Assembly: GCA_963169195.1 (NCBI GenBank)
Contig: CAUJDN010000066.1
Span: 62,001 to 126,000, forward strand
Reading direction: 5' to 3'
From: Acidobacteriota bacterium
Lineage (GTDB): Bacteria; Acidobacteriota; Vicinamibacteria; Vicinamibacterales; UBA2999
DNA length: 64,000 nucleotides
Each line of letters starts with the position of its first letter. Position 1 is the stretch's first letter. Both the position numbers and the translations under genes were made by a program. The notes below the pieces were generated by a model, which saw only the letters and a program-made list of their open reading frames with translations, was not told the origin of the DNA and did not search any database. Positions 17,772 through 27,059 of this stretch are shown in pieces.

Positions 17772-18656
17772 ATGAGCGACGAGCAGACAGGCGCGGGCGC
17801 GCCGGAAGAGGCGTTCGAGTCCCAGCTCGACGCCATCAGGATCAGGCTGCAGTCCTTCGAGGGGCCGCTCGATCTCCTCGTGCACCTGATCAAGAAGAAC
17901 AAGGTGGATGTCTACGACATCCCGATCGCTCTCATCACGAAGCAGTACCTCGAGTACCTGGACCTGATGCAGGAACTGAACCTCGACATCGCCTCCGAGT
18001 TCCTGGTGATGTCGGCGACGCTGATCCACATCAAGAGCCGGATGCTGCTGCCGAGGCCCGAGACGGCTGCCGGCGACCTGACGGAGGAGGAGGACCCGCG
18101 CGACGCGCTGGTCCGGCGGCTGCTCGAGCACGAGCGGTTCAAGGCCGCCGCCGAGCTCCTGCACGAGCGGGAGACGATCCGGAGCGCCCAGTGGACGCGC
18201 CCGGACGCCCGTGTCGAGGCCATCGCCGGCGACGGGTACGAGCCCGAGCTCGAGGTGGATCTCTTCAGCCTCCTCTCGGCGTTCAAGGCCGTCCTGGAGC
18301 GCGCGCGCGAGCGCCCGCCCGTGCCGCTGCCGCCGGAGCAGATCTCCATCGAGGCGCGCATCGAGCAGATGCTCGAGCGGCTGTCCGAAACCGACGCCTG
18401 CGGCTTCGAGGATCTCTTCGACGACGCGGCGACCCGGGCGGACATGATCGTCACGTTCCTGGCGCTGCTGGAGATGATCCGGCTGAAACTGGTGCGGGTG
18501 TTCCAGGGCGCGCAGGGGGGGACCATCCGGATCTACAAGCGGGCGCGCCCGCAGGATGCGCCACACCCGATTCATGACCCCGAGGACGAGTTCAAGGCAC
18601 ACCACCGGGCGGCCGACCCCGCGCCGCCGGTGACAGACAAGGGCACACCGGAATGA
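17772..18656 (+). CDS. scpA: segregation and condensation protein A
   Basis: Kleisin subunit of the SMC-ScpAB condensin, 294 residues. The N-terminal SMC-neck-binding region shows FEGPLDLLVHLIKKNKVDVYDIPIALIT, then ASEFLVMSATLIHIKSRMLLP. An acidic linker follows, and the C-terminal winged helix (about 225-260, VTFLALLEMIRLKLVRVFQ) binds the SMC head. The tail beyond 270 is polar and probably disordered. The stop overlaps the scpB start by 4 nt, as usual for this pair. Confidence 0.96.
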   Translation: MSDEQTGAGAPEEAFESQLDAIRIRLQSFEGPLDLLVHLIKKNKVDVYDIPIALITKQYLEYLDLMQELNLDIASEFLVMSATLIHIKSRMLLPRPETAAGDLTEEEDPRDALVRRLLEHERFKAAAELLHERETIRSAQWTRPDARVEAIAGDGYEPELEVDLFSLLSAFKAVLERARERPPVPLPPEQISIEARIEQMLERLSETDACGFEDLFDDAATRADMIVTFLALLEMIRLKLVRVFQGAQGGTIRIYKRARPQDAPHPIHDPEDEFKAHHRAADPAPPVTDKGTPE

Positions 18657-19387
18657 GCGAGCACGAGGAGAACGCCAACGACGCCACGCCGGCCGGGACG
18701 CCGGCCGGTGCCGAGGCGGTCGTGGGCGAGACCGACGCGGTGGGGGAGGGCGCGAAGCCGCGCATGGATGTCGCGCAGCTGAAGGCCATCGTCGAGGCGC
18801 TCGTCTACGCATCGCCCGACCCGCTGACGCCGAAGTTGCTCGTCAAGCTGCTGGCGGACGAGCCGAAGGAAGACGTCCTGGCGGCCGTCGAGGCGCTGAA
18901 GCAGGACTACGAGAGCCGCCCAGGCCTGCACATGGCGGAGGTCGCGGGCGGCGTCCAGATCACCACGCGGCCCGAGCTGCACGACTGGGTGCGCCGGCTG
19001 TTCCACGAGCGCACCACGCAGAAGCTGTCGGTGGCGTCGCTCGAAACGCTCTCGGTGATCGCCTACAAGCAGCCCATCACACAGGCGGAGATCGGCGAGA
19101 TTCGCGGCGTGAACACCTCGGGCGTGCTCGCCACCCTGCTCGAGCGGCACCTCATCAAGATCGTCGGGCGCAAGAACGTCATCGGCCGCCCGTTCCTCTA
19201 CGGCACGACGAAGGAGTTCCTCATCCGCTTCGGCCTGAGGGACGTGAACGACCTGCCGAAGATCGAGGACGTGGCGCAGCAACTCGGCTTCGAGCCGCCG
19301 CCCGTGCTGATCGAGCGGGCGGTGCCCGAGGAGATGCTGCCGCTGGAGGAAGGCGGCGACGATCCCGCGAGCGACGAACGACCCTGA
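18653..19387 (+). CDS. scpB: segregation and condensation protein B
   Basis: 244-residue partner of ScpA, two tandem winged helices. After a 35-residue disordered start comes LKAIVEALVYASPDPLTPKLL. Then VAGGVQITTRPE and the strongly conserved LSVASLETLSVIAYKQPITQAEIGEIRGV are followed by GRPFLYGTTKEFLIRFGL. A final acidic tail extends past residue 215. It closes the protease-trpS-scpA-scpB unit; rluB converges on it from the other strand across about 100 bp with GC-rich hairpins. Confidence 0.96.
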   Translation: MSEHEENANDATPAGTPAGAEAVVGETDAVGEGAKPRMDVAQLKAIVEALVYASPDPLTPKLLVKLLADEPKEDVLAAVEALKQDYESRPGLHMAEVAGGVQITTRPELHDWVRRLFHERTTQKLSVASLETLSVIAYKQPITQAEIGEIRGVNTSGVLATLLERHLIKIVGRKNVIGRPFLYGTTKEFLIRFGLRDVNDLPKIEDVAQQLGFEPPPVLIERAVPEEMLPLEEGGDDPASDERP

Positions 19388-19485
19388 CACGGGCTCGTCG
19401 CCGCGGGCCTCGCCGCTGCCGCGGCTCGGCGGGCGGCTTCGCCGCGCAGGAGCAAGGCCTCCACCCCACGCGCCCTCCGTGGCGC

Positions 19486-20283
19486 CTACCGATCGGAGCG
19501 AGGCCTCCTCGCTGCCGGCCGGCCCTTCAGCGCCGTCACCTCGGCGGCGGTCAGATCCCGCCACTCGCCCGGGCGCAGCCGGCCCAGCGTCAGCGGGCCC
19601 ATGCGCACGCGCGTCAGCGAACGGACCGGGTGGCCCACCGCCTGGCACATCCGGCGCACCTGCCGGTTGCGGCCCTCGAAGAGGGTGACCGTGAGCTTCG
19701 TCGTGACGCCGTCGGACTTCACCGTCGGGCCCCGGCGCACGTCGGCGGCGCTGGTGCGGCGACCGTCGAGATAGACGCCGCGCCGCAGCTTCCCGACCGC
19801 GGCGTCGTCCGGCGCACCTGCGACGATGACCTCGTACACGCGCTCCACGTCGTGTCGCGGGTGCGTCAGCTGCTCGGCCAGCGCGCCGTCCGTGGTCATC
19901 AGCAGCAGGCCTTCGCTGTCGTAGTCCAGCCGCCCGACGGGGTAGATGTAGCCCACCTGCCGGCCCAGGAGATCAATCACCGTGGGACGGCCCTCCGGGT
20001 CGCTCCGCGTGGTCACGTAGCCGCGCGGCTTGTACAGGAGGATGTAGCGCTGGCGGACGTCGGTGCGGATGCGCCGGCCGTCCACGCGGATGGCGTCGCG
20101 CGCGGGGTCCGCCTTGCTGCCCAGTTCGCGCACGACGGCCCCGTTCACCGTGACGCGGCCCTCGAGGATCAACTGCTCCGAGGCGCGCCGCGATGCGATG
20201 CCGGCCGAGGACAGGAGCTTCTGGATCCGGACGCTGCCAGGCTCCACGTCACGCCCGTCGACCTTACGCTTCTCCCTTCTCAC
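19486..20283 (-). CDS. rluB: 23S rRNA/rRNA pseudouridine synthase, RsuA/RluB family
   Basis: 265 residues. An S4 RNA-binding domain (about 18-65: RIQKLLSSAGIASRRASEQLILEGRV) precedes the catalytic domain. That domain carries PVGRLDYDSEGLLLMTTDG with the catalytic Asp, YEVIVAG, and FEGRNRQVRRMC. The RluB-type Y-K-P-R-G loop is present (YKPRGYVTT). The family modifies uridine near the peptidyl-transferase centre or in 16S rRNA; exact site is inferred. The GTG at 20283 is the longest sensible start; a GTG 13 codons later is possible. Pairing with scpB is common in bacterial genomes. Confidence 0.9.
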   Translation of the reverse strand: MRREKRKVDGRDVEPGSVRIQKLLSSAGIASRRASEQLILEGRVTVNGAVVRELGSKADPARDAIRVDGRRIRTDVRQRYILLYKPRGYVTTRSDPEGRPTVIDLLGRQVGYIYPVGRLDYDSEGLLLMTTDGALAEQLTHPRHDVERVYEVIVAGAPDDAAVGKLRRGVYLDGRRTSAADVRRGPTVKSDGVTTKLTVTLFEGRNRQVRRMCQAVGHPVRSLTRVRMGPLTLGRLRPGEWRDLTAAEVTALKGRPAARRPRSDR

Positions 20284-20293
20284 GTCGCGCTTC

Positions 20294-21502
20294 CTAGTTC
20301 GCGAGGACCTGACGCCAGAAGGACGCCAGCCGCCACGCCTCGGTGGCTGTGGGCGCGCGGTTCACCTCGGCGTGCGTGATGAGCTCGCTCAACAGGCCGG
20401 TGACAGGGACCCGCCCCTGCAGGTACTCGCCGAGCAGCACGGTCTCGATGGAGGGGATGACGTTGTCGTCCGAGCCGTGCAGCAGGTAGATGGGCGCCGA
20501 CGGCGCCGCGGGCGCGCGTTCGGGCGAGAGCGCCGGCATGGCCGGATGGTCGGCCAGCGCGTCCACCACGGGGAGCAGCGTCGCGCCCAGTTCCTTCACC
20601 GCGCGGTCGTTCACCCAGCGCATGAGGCCCCGCGAGGGATCGGCCAACGTCTCCGCGTAGGCGCGCATCCGCGCGAACTCCACGGCCGCGCGCGGCTGGT
20701 CCACCAGGTCGAGCGACGAGGCCAGGAGGAAGCCCTCGATTCCCGCCATGAGCGGTCCGACCTGCTCCGGCGGCACCAGCCGCTCGGCCATGGTCAGCAG
20801 GACAACCGCGACGCCGTAGTCGTGCGGCGGATGCACCTCCACGTTCTCGGCGCCGGCCACGACGCGGCTGGCCCTGGCGGACGCCATGTCGCCCACGACC
20901 TCTCCGGAGCAGAGGTAGTGCATGACGCGCGCGAGGTTGCCATGGCCTCCGAACGACAGGAGAAACGCGACGCGATCCCGGATCCGCTCGCGCCCGGCCG
21001 CGACCACGGAGAGGCCGCCGGAGAAGCTGACCCCCAGTACCCCGACGCGGCCATCCGGGGCCAGTTCGCGCTGAGCGGAAGCCCAGTACACCGTGTCCTC
21101 GATCACGTCGGTCACCAGCGGCGTGATGCGGTAACGCTGCAGGTCCGGCGAGGCGACCGTCAGCACGCCGTAGCCGGTCTCCGCGAGATCCCGGGCCAGC
21201 CCGACCAGCCGCGCCTCGTCGATGCCGTCGCGATGCACGCCGGGGACGAGCACGACGGTGCGGGTGAAGCGGCTGGCCGGCCGGTACACGCGCGCCGGCA
21301 CGTCGCCGTGCCGGGTGTGAACGATGGTGTCGGTGGGCGCCGCGACGCGGCTGGCCGTCCAGGCCGCCAGCGCCGCGGGGGCACCAGGAAGGTCCGCCGC
21401 GCGCGCGATGAACGCGGCGGCGCTCACATAGGGGCCGGCGGTGAACGTGCCTGCCGCCGCGACGACCGCCACGCCCAGCAGCCACCGCAGGGAACGGGGC
21501 AC
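20294..21502 (-). CDS. alpha/beta hydrolase, membrane-anchored or exported
   Basis: About 402 residues. A hydrophobic N-terminal helix (SLRWLLGVAVVAAAGTFTAG) suggests export or an anchor. The hydrolase core shows VVLVPGVHRDG (oxyanion region), GVLGVSFSGG with the nucleophile Ser, LHGSDDNVIP with the acid Asp, and LITHAEV with the likely His. No substrate can be read. The start is uncertain: an in-frame GTG at 21535 lies inside the cmk start region, so I prefer the GTG at 21502. It is divergent from cmk and 10 nt ahead of rluB. Confidence 0.75.
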   Translation of the reverse strand: MPRSLRWLLGVAVVAAAGTFTAGPYVSAAAFIARAADLPGAPAALAAWTASRVAAPTDTIVHTRHGDVPARVYRPASRFTRTVVLVPGVHRDGIDEARLVGLARDLAETGYGVLTVASPDLQRYRITPLVTDVIEDTVYWASAQRELAPDGRVGVLGVSFSGGLSVVAAGRERIRDRVAFLLSFGGHGNLARVMHYLCSGEVVGDMASARASRVVAGAENVEVHPPHDYGVAVVLLTMAERLVPPEQVGPLMAGIEGFLLASSLDLVDQPRAAVEFARMRAYAETLADPSRGLMRWVNDRAVKELGATLLPVVDALADHPAMPALSPERAPAAPSAPIYLLHGSDDNVIPSIETVLLGEYLQGRVPVTGLLSELITHAEVNRAPTATEAWRLASFWRQVLAN

Positions 21503-21513
21503 GTCCCGAATGT

Positions 21514-21519
21514 TACACT
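21514..21519 (+). promoter_or_regulatory. -10 box of cmk (near-leaderless)
   Basis: TACACT ends 9 nt before the cmk GTG start. The expected transcription start is within 3 nt of the start codon. Confidence 0.45.
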
Positions 21520-21528
21520 GGCCGGCTG

Positions 21529-22209
21529 GTGACACGACTCATCATCGCGATCGACGGGCCCTCCGGGGCGGGCAAGGGCACGCTGGCGCGCCGCCTGGCG
21601 CAGGCTCTGGGCTGTCGCCACGTGGACACCGGCGCCATGTACCGCGCCGTCGCCTGGAAGGCCCTGCAGGAAGGCCTGACGCTGGACAACGAGCCGGCGC
21701 TGGCTTTGCTGGCCGATCGCGCCGTCTTCGGCCAGGAGGCCGGGAACATCACGATCGACGGCCATGACGTGAGCCGCGCGATCCGCACGCCCGAGATGGA
21801 CCAGTCGGCGGCACGCGTGGCGCGGCTGGCCGCGGTGCGCGCCGTGCTCGTGGCGCGCCAGCGCGCGATGGGGCAGGGGGGCGGCGTCGTGATGGAGGGC
21901 CGTGACATCGGCACGGTCGTGTTTCCCGGCGCCGATGTGAAGGTGTATCTCGACGCGTCAGCCGAGGAGCGCGCGCGCCGCCGTGCCGCCGACGATGCGC
22001 ACACGGGCGGCCGCCAGGCGGGCGTGGACCGGCTCAGGAGCCAGATGGCGGCGCGCGACGAGAGCGACACGACGCGCGCCGTGGCGCCGTTGCAGATGGC
22101 CGCCGACGCCGTCTACCTGGATACGACGAGGCTCGACGCGGAGCAGGTGTTCGAGCGGGTGCTGCGGCTGGTGGAGGAGAGGAAGCGGGCGTCGTCCAGC
22201 GGTGATTGA
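21529..22209 (+). CDS. cmk: cytidylate kinase
   Basis: CMP/dCMP kinase, 226 residues, family length. P-loop GPSGAGKGT at residues about 10-18, VDTGAMYRAVAWKAL at the CMP site, GGGVVMEGRDIGTVVFPGADVKVYLDAS, and the LID Arg cluster ERARRRAADD. The GTG at 21529 gives a minimal N-terminus (TRLIIAIDG). It precedes rpsA as in the E. coli cmk-rpsA-ihfB order, but here an oppositely oriented gene and a repeat separate the two. Confidence 0.96.
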   Translation: MTRLIIAIDGPSGAGKGTLARRLAQALGCRHVDTGAMYRAVAWKALQEGLTLDNEPALALLADRAVFGQEAGNITIDGHDVSRAIRTPEMDQSAARVARLAAVRAVLVARQRAMGQGGGVVMEGRDIGTVVFPGADVKVYLDASAEERARRRAADDAHTGGRQAGVDRLRSQMAARDESDTTRAVAPLQMAADAVYLDTTRLDAEQVFERVLRLVEERKRASSSGD

Positions 22210-22345
22210 CGGGTGCCGATCGGGCGATTCATCGACGATCGGGCGATTGCACATCGGGGCATGGGATTGCGTGACGGCCCAACGCTCCAATCGCGCGCTC
22301 GTCAATGAATCGCTCAATCGCCAATCGGCAGCCATCGATGGACAG
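22203..22345. repeat. palindromic GATTGG/GATCGGGCGATT-type repeat after cmk
   Basis: The left half holds two direct copies of GATCGGGCGATT (around 22219 and 22241). The right half contains inverted versions (CCAATCGC, GAATCGCTCAATCGCCAATCGG). The halves form an imperfect inverted repeat with arms of about 40 nt. Related sequences occur at 26960, 30428 and 33550. Confidence 0.7.
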
Positions 22346-22351
22346 CCGGCG

Positions 22352-23272
22352 CTAGCGCTCCTCGAAGTCGTCCGACGAGCCCGGGTCGAGCTCCCAGCGG
22401 TGGCGGTCCCGCGCCGCGATCTCGTCGCCCCCCTGCAGTTCCTCGTCGTCCTCGTACTCGACGCCCAACGCGCGGCCGATTTCCTCGACCACGTCCTGAT
22501 CCGGGGTGGGGTTGTCGCCGCCCGGTGCCTCGTCGCCAACGGCCTCGGCAGCGGCCCAGTCGGCGTCCACGTCACCGGCGGTGAGGGCGGGGCTCGACGA
22601 GGTGTGCTCGTGCAGCTTCTCCTCGAACTCCGCCCGGCCCGTGCGGGCCGCCGAGGCGGTGGCGCCCATGTCGAGGCTCGACGGGACGCCGTGGATGTCG
22701 GCCACGGTGCGCCGCGGCCGGTCGAGGTTCGCCTTCCGCGCGGCCGTCTTCACCCGTGCCGCGGCGGGCTTCGCTGCGGGCCTGGCGGCAGCGCCTGGTG
22801 TCGACGCGGCCGGCTTGGCCGCCTGGCTGGCCATCGGCTTGGCGGCCGACCTGGCCTTGGGCTTGGTGACCGGCTTGACCGCCGGCTTTGGAGGGGCGGG
22901 CTTCGCGCCGGCCCTGGCCGCGACCTTTCGCATCTCGCGGACCGCCTTCCGCGCCTTCACCGCGACCTTCCGCGCCCTGGCCTGTACCTTTCGTGCGGCC
23001 GCCTTCGGCTTCGGCATCGCGGCCATCTTCCGGGCCGCCCCCTCGGCCTTGCGCGCCACGACCGCGGCCTTGCGGGCGGCCTTCTTCACCAGCTTCTTCG
23101 CGCTGGCCCTGGCCGTCGCCATCCGGCGTGTGGCCCCGGAGCGCGCGCCCCAGACGGCCTTGCGCGCGGTGGCCCGCAGGCCCGCGGCGGCCTTTGAAAC
23201 CGTGCGGACGGCTTTTCTGGCGGTCTTCTTCGCCCGCGCGGCGGCGGGACGGGCAGGCTTCCTCTTGGCCAT
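22352..23272 (-). CDS. histone H1-like basic domain fused to a DUF6335-type domain
   Basis: 306 residues with two opposite halves. Residues 1 to about 190 are Lys/Arg/Ala/Pro-rich with H1-like AxKKAxxKA patterns (KKLVKKAARKAAVVARKAEG) and PKPAVKPVTKPK segments, so they probably bind DNA. Residues about 205-306 are acidic and match the DUF6335 pattern: GDVDADWAAAEAVGDEAPGG, then NPTPDQDVVEEIGRALGVEY and HRWELDPGSSDDFEER. DUF6335 proteins are usually stand-alone and of unknown function. The gene interrupts the common cmk-rpsA order and is divergent from rpsA. Confidence 0.75.
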   Translation of the reverse strand: MAKRKPARPAAARAKKTARKAVRTVSKAAAGLRATARKAVWGARSGATRRMATARASAKKLVKKAARKAAVVARKAEGAARKMAAMPKPKAAARKVQARARKVAVKARKAVREMRKVAARAGAKPAPPKPAVKPVTKPKARSAAKPMASQAAKPAASTPGAAARPAAKPAAARVKTAARKANLDRPRRTVADIHGVPSSLDMGATASAARTGRAEFEEKLHEHTSSSPALTAGDVDADWAAAEAVGDEAPGGDNPTPDQDVVEEIGRALGVEYEDDEELQGGDEIAARDRHRWELDPGSSDDFEER

Positions 23273-23292
23273 GGCGGTGTCCTTTCGGCTCC

Positions 23293-23321
23293 TTGACAGT
23301 CGGCGCTAAGTATCGTAACGT
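23293..23321 (+). promoter_or_regulatory. promoter of rpsA
   Basis: Perfect -35 TTGACA (23293-23298), 17-nt spacer, -10 TAACGT (23316-23321). The predicted start near 23328 gives a leader of about 90 nt before rpsA, long enough for autoregulation by S1, although no known leader structure was recognised. Confidence 0.6.
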
Positions 23322-23419
23322 CTGTTGGTTACGCGGGGCGCCGGCCCCCGCCCAACGTACCCCGATCACGATCCAAGGGGACGACCGGCAGATTCGCAAG
23401 TAGGAGGACGCGCACCGCA

Positions 23420-25204
<1,785 letters not shown>

Positions 25205-25210
25205 CGCGAC

Positions 25211-25319
25211 GGGAACCGGGAACGGGGAACCGGGAGCCGTACCGGCCTCCCGCCCCGGAACCCGGTGCCGCGCAGGGCTCCACGGCCGCCGGTGCCCCGG
25301 CTCCCGGATCCCGGTTCCC
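25211..25319. repeat. heptamer palindrome between rpsA and the HU/IHF gene
   Basis: The left arm has four heptamers in a row (GGGAACC, GGGAACG, GGGAACC, GGGAGCC; 25211-25238). The right arm has three complementary ones (GGCTCCC, GGATCCC, GGTTCCC; 25299-25319). About 60 nt lie between. Same unit as the element inside uvrC. As RNA it would fold into a long hairpin and could act as a terminator or stabiliser of rpsA mRNA. Confidence 0.85.
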
Positions 25320-25330
25320 GACCCTGTCCT

Positions 25331-25660
25331 ATGACCAAAGCGGAACTCGTCGAAGAAGTCTCGCGCGTCTCGGACCTCACCAAGAAGCACTCGGAGGTCA
25401 TCGTCGACACGGTATTCCAGAGCATCATCGATGCCCTGCACCGGGGCGAGAAGATCGAGTTGCGCGGGTTCGGCAGCTTCCGGCTCCGCAAGCGCGAGTC
25501 CCGCAAGGGCCGCAACCCGAAGACCGGCGACAAGGTGGACGTGCCGCCGAAGAGCGTGCCCTACTTCAAGCCCGGCAAGGAGTTGAAGGACCTCATCAAC
25601 CAGGATCCGCACGGCCCGGTGGACGACGGTTCGCCCCTGTCTCCGGAGTCCCCCGCCTGA
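25331..25660 (+). CDS. HU/IHF family DNA-binding protein
   Basis: 109 residues. MTKAELVEEVSRVSDLTKKHSEVIVDTV starts the helical dimer part. IELRGFGSFRLRKRESRKGRNPKTGD is the beta-arm, with the intercalating Pro region RNPKTGDKVDVPP. KSVPYFKPGKELKDLIN ends the fold, and a 15-residue Pro/Ser tail follows. The FKPGKELK ending and GFGSF match both HU and IHF; its place after rpsA recalls ihfB. The ATG at 25331 is chosen; upstream open frame is repeat sequence. Confidence 0.93.
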   Translation: MTKAELVEEVSRVSDLTKKHSEVIVDTVFQSIIDALHRGEKIELRGFGSFRLRKRESRKGRNPKTGDKVDVPPKSVPYFKPGKELKDLINQDPHGPVDDGSPLSPESPA

Positions 25661-25665
25661 CCGCC

Positions 25666-26160
25666 GTGCAACGGCTGTACGCGTCGTGGCGGCACGCCTA
25701 CGTCACGCGCGAGACCCACGCGGGCGACTGCATCTTCTGTCGAGCCCAGGCCACGTCTGACGCCGATGCGCTGATCGTGCACCAGGGCGTTACGGCCTTC
25801 GTCATCCTCAACCTGTTTCCCTACAACGCCGGCCACGTGATGGTCGTGCCCCGGCGCCACCTGGCCTCGATGGCCGCGCTCACGCACGACGAGCTCGTTG
25901 AGATGGCCGAGCTCACGCAGGCCGCCGAGCAGGTGCTCACCGAGGTGTACCGGCCGCAGGGCATCAACGTCGGCATGAACCTGGGGCGCCCGGCGGGCGC
26001 CGGCGTGGCCGATCACATCCACACGCACCTGGTGCCCCGCTGGACGGGCGATACGAACTTCATGACCGTCGTCGGCGAGGTGCGGGTGCTGCCCGAGGAG
26101 ATCCCGCAGTCGGCCGGGCGCCTCCGCCCCGCCTTCGCGCGCCTCCTCGCGCGCGGCTGA
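25666..26160 (+). CDS. HIT domain nucleotide hydrolase/phosphorylase
   Basis: 164 residues. The histidine triad is HIHTHLVPR near residue 121, with the middle His as nucleophile, and a CIFC pair lies near residue 24. PYNAGHVMVVPRRH is the strand-loop before it and NVGMNLGRPAGAGVADH leads into the triad. This arrangement resembles the AP4A-phosphorylase-like branch of HIT proteins, acting on dinucleoside polyphosphates or AMP derivatives. The GTG at 25666 lies 5 nt after the HU stop, so the two are co-transcribed. Confidence 0.92.
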   Translation: MQRLYASWRHAYVTRETHAGDCIFCRAQATSDADALIVHQGVTAFVILNLFPYNAGHVMVVPRRHLASMAALTHDELVEMAELTQAAEQVLTEVYRPQGINVGMNLGRPAGAGVADHIHTHLVPRWTGDTNFMTVVGEVRVLPEEIPQSAGRLRPAFARLLARG

Positions 26161-26190
26161 GCCACGGCGGCCCCCGTGACGCGGTGACGG

Positions 26191-26196
26191 TATAAT
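26191..26196 (+). promoter_or_regulatory. -10 box upstream of the acyl-CoA-dehydrogenase-like gene
   Basis: Consensus TATAAT 44 nt before the ATG at 26241. No clear -35 hexamer. Confidence 0.55.
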
Positions 26197-26240
26197 CAGG
26201 CGTTATCCCGGCGTGCCGTCGGGCTTATGCCGCCGCCGTC

Positions 26241-26939
26241 ATGACCTTCGACCTCACACCCTCGCAAGTCCACCGGCTGTCGGACGTCCGCGCTCTCGCG
26301 GCGCGCCTCGCGCCGATGGCCGCGGCCATCGACGCCACCGGCCGCGTGGCGGACGACCTGCGCCAGCAACTCGAGCAGGCGGGCGTGTGGGCGGGGACGC
26401 CGTTCGACGCGGTGCTCGCCCTCGAGACGATTGCGGCCGCCAGCGGCGCGGCCGCCGCGCGCGTGGCGCTCGGCAGCGAGGGCCGAGGGGAGGGCCTGAG
26501 TGGCCTGCGGGGCGTCGGGCTCGTCGAGGCGCCGTCGGAACGGCAGCAGCTGGCCATGGCGGCGGTGTGCCTCGGCCTCGGCCGCGCGGCGCTGGAGGAG
26601 GCCCTGGCCGTCTCGCGGCAGCGTGGCGACCGGCCGGCCGGTGATCCCCACGCCGCGCCCCACTGGATGCTGGCCGACGCCGCCACCGAGTTGGATGCGG
26701 CCCGCCTGCTGGTGCATGCGGCGGCCGAGGGCGATGGCGCCGGCGCCGCTGCCGCCCTGGTGTTCGCAGGCGCGGCCGCCGCGTCGGCGGTCGAAGCCGC
26801 CCTGCGGATTGTTGGAGCGGATGGGTATCGTCAGGGCTCGGTCCTCGAGCGCTGCCGCCGGGACGTCGGTGCCGCCCGGCTGATATTCGGAGCCGAAGAC
26901 GGGCTGCGCCGGCAGGCCGCCGATGCCTTGCTGTCGTAG
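26241..26939 (+). CDS. acyl-CoA dehydrogenase-like protein lacking the middle domain
   Basis: 232 residues against about 380 for the family. The first 95 residues resemble the N-terminal helical domain (QVHRLSDVRALAARLAPMAAA, then LETIAAASGAAAARVALG). Residues about 105-232 resemble the C-terminal helical domain (AALEEALAVSRQRG, IVGADGYRQGSVLERCRRD, the last matching the GGxGY..yPverlyRD region). The whole beta-barrel middle domain, which holds much of the flavin and substrate site, is absent, and no catalytic Glu loop remains. The frame is uninterrupted and has its own -10 box, so it may be a structural relic or a partner subunit. It converges on a canonical family member. Confidence 0.6.
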   Translation: MTFDLTPSQVHRLSDVRALAARLAPMAAAIDATGRVADDLRQQLEQAGVWAGTPFDAVLALETIAAASGAAAARVALGSEGRGEGLSGLRGVGLVEAPSERQQLAMAAVCLGLGRAALEEALAVSRQRGDRPAGDPHAAPHWMLADAATELDAARLLVHAAAEGDGAGAAAALVFAGAAAASAVEAALRIVGADGYRQGSVLERCRRDVGAARLIFGAEDGLRRQAADALLS

Positions 26940-26959
26940 CGTCCCACACCCCGATCCGG

Positions 26960-27045
26960 CGACTGGCGTGCCGAATCCGCGATCGCCCGATCGTCAACGG
27001 GCCGCTCGACCGTCAATCGCCAATCAGCAATGGGCCTCGTCCCGG
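26960..27045. repeat. GATTGG-type repeat between convergent genes
   Basis: The gap has GATCGCCCGATCGTCAACGG followed by GACCGTCAATCGCCAATCAGCAATGGG, the same units (mostly in inverse orientation) as the palindrome after cmk. Confidence 0.6.
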
Positions 27046-27059
27046 TGGCCCCCACCCGG

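Noticed and set aside
19388-19485. Hidden gene between scpB and rluB
   Set aside because: Only GC-rich hairpin-forming sequence such as GGCGGCTTCGCCGC; no frame with a credible start and composition.
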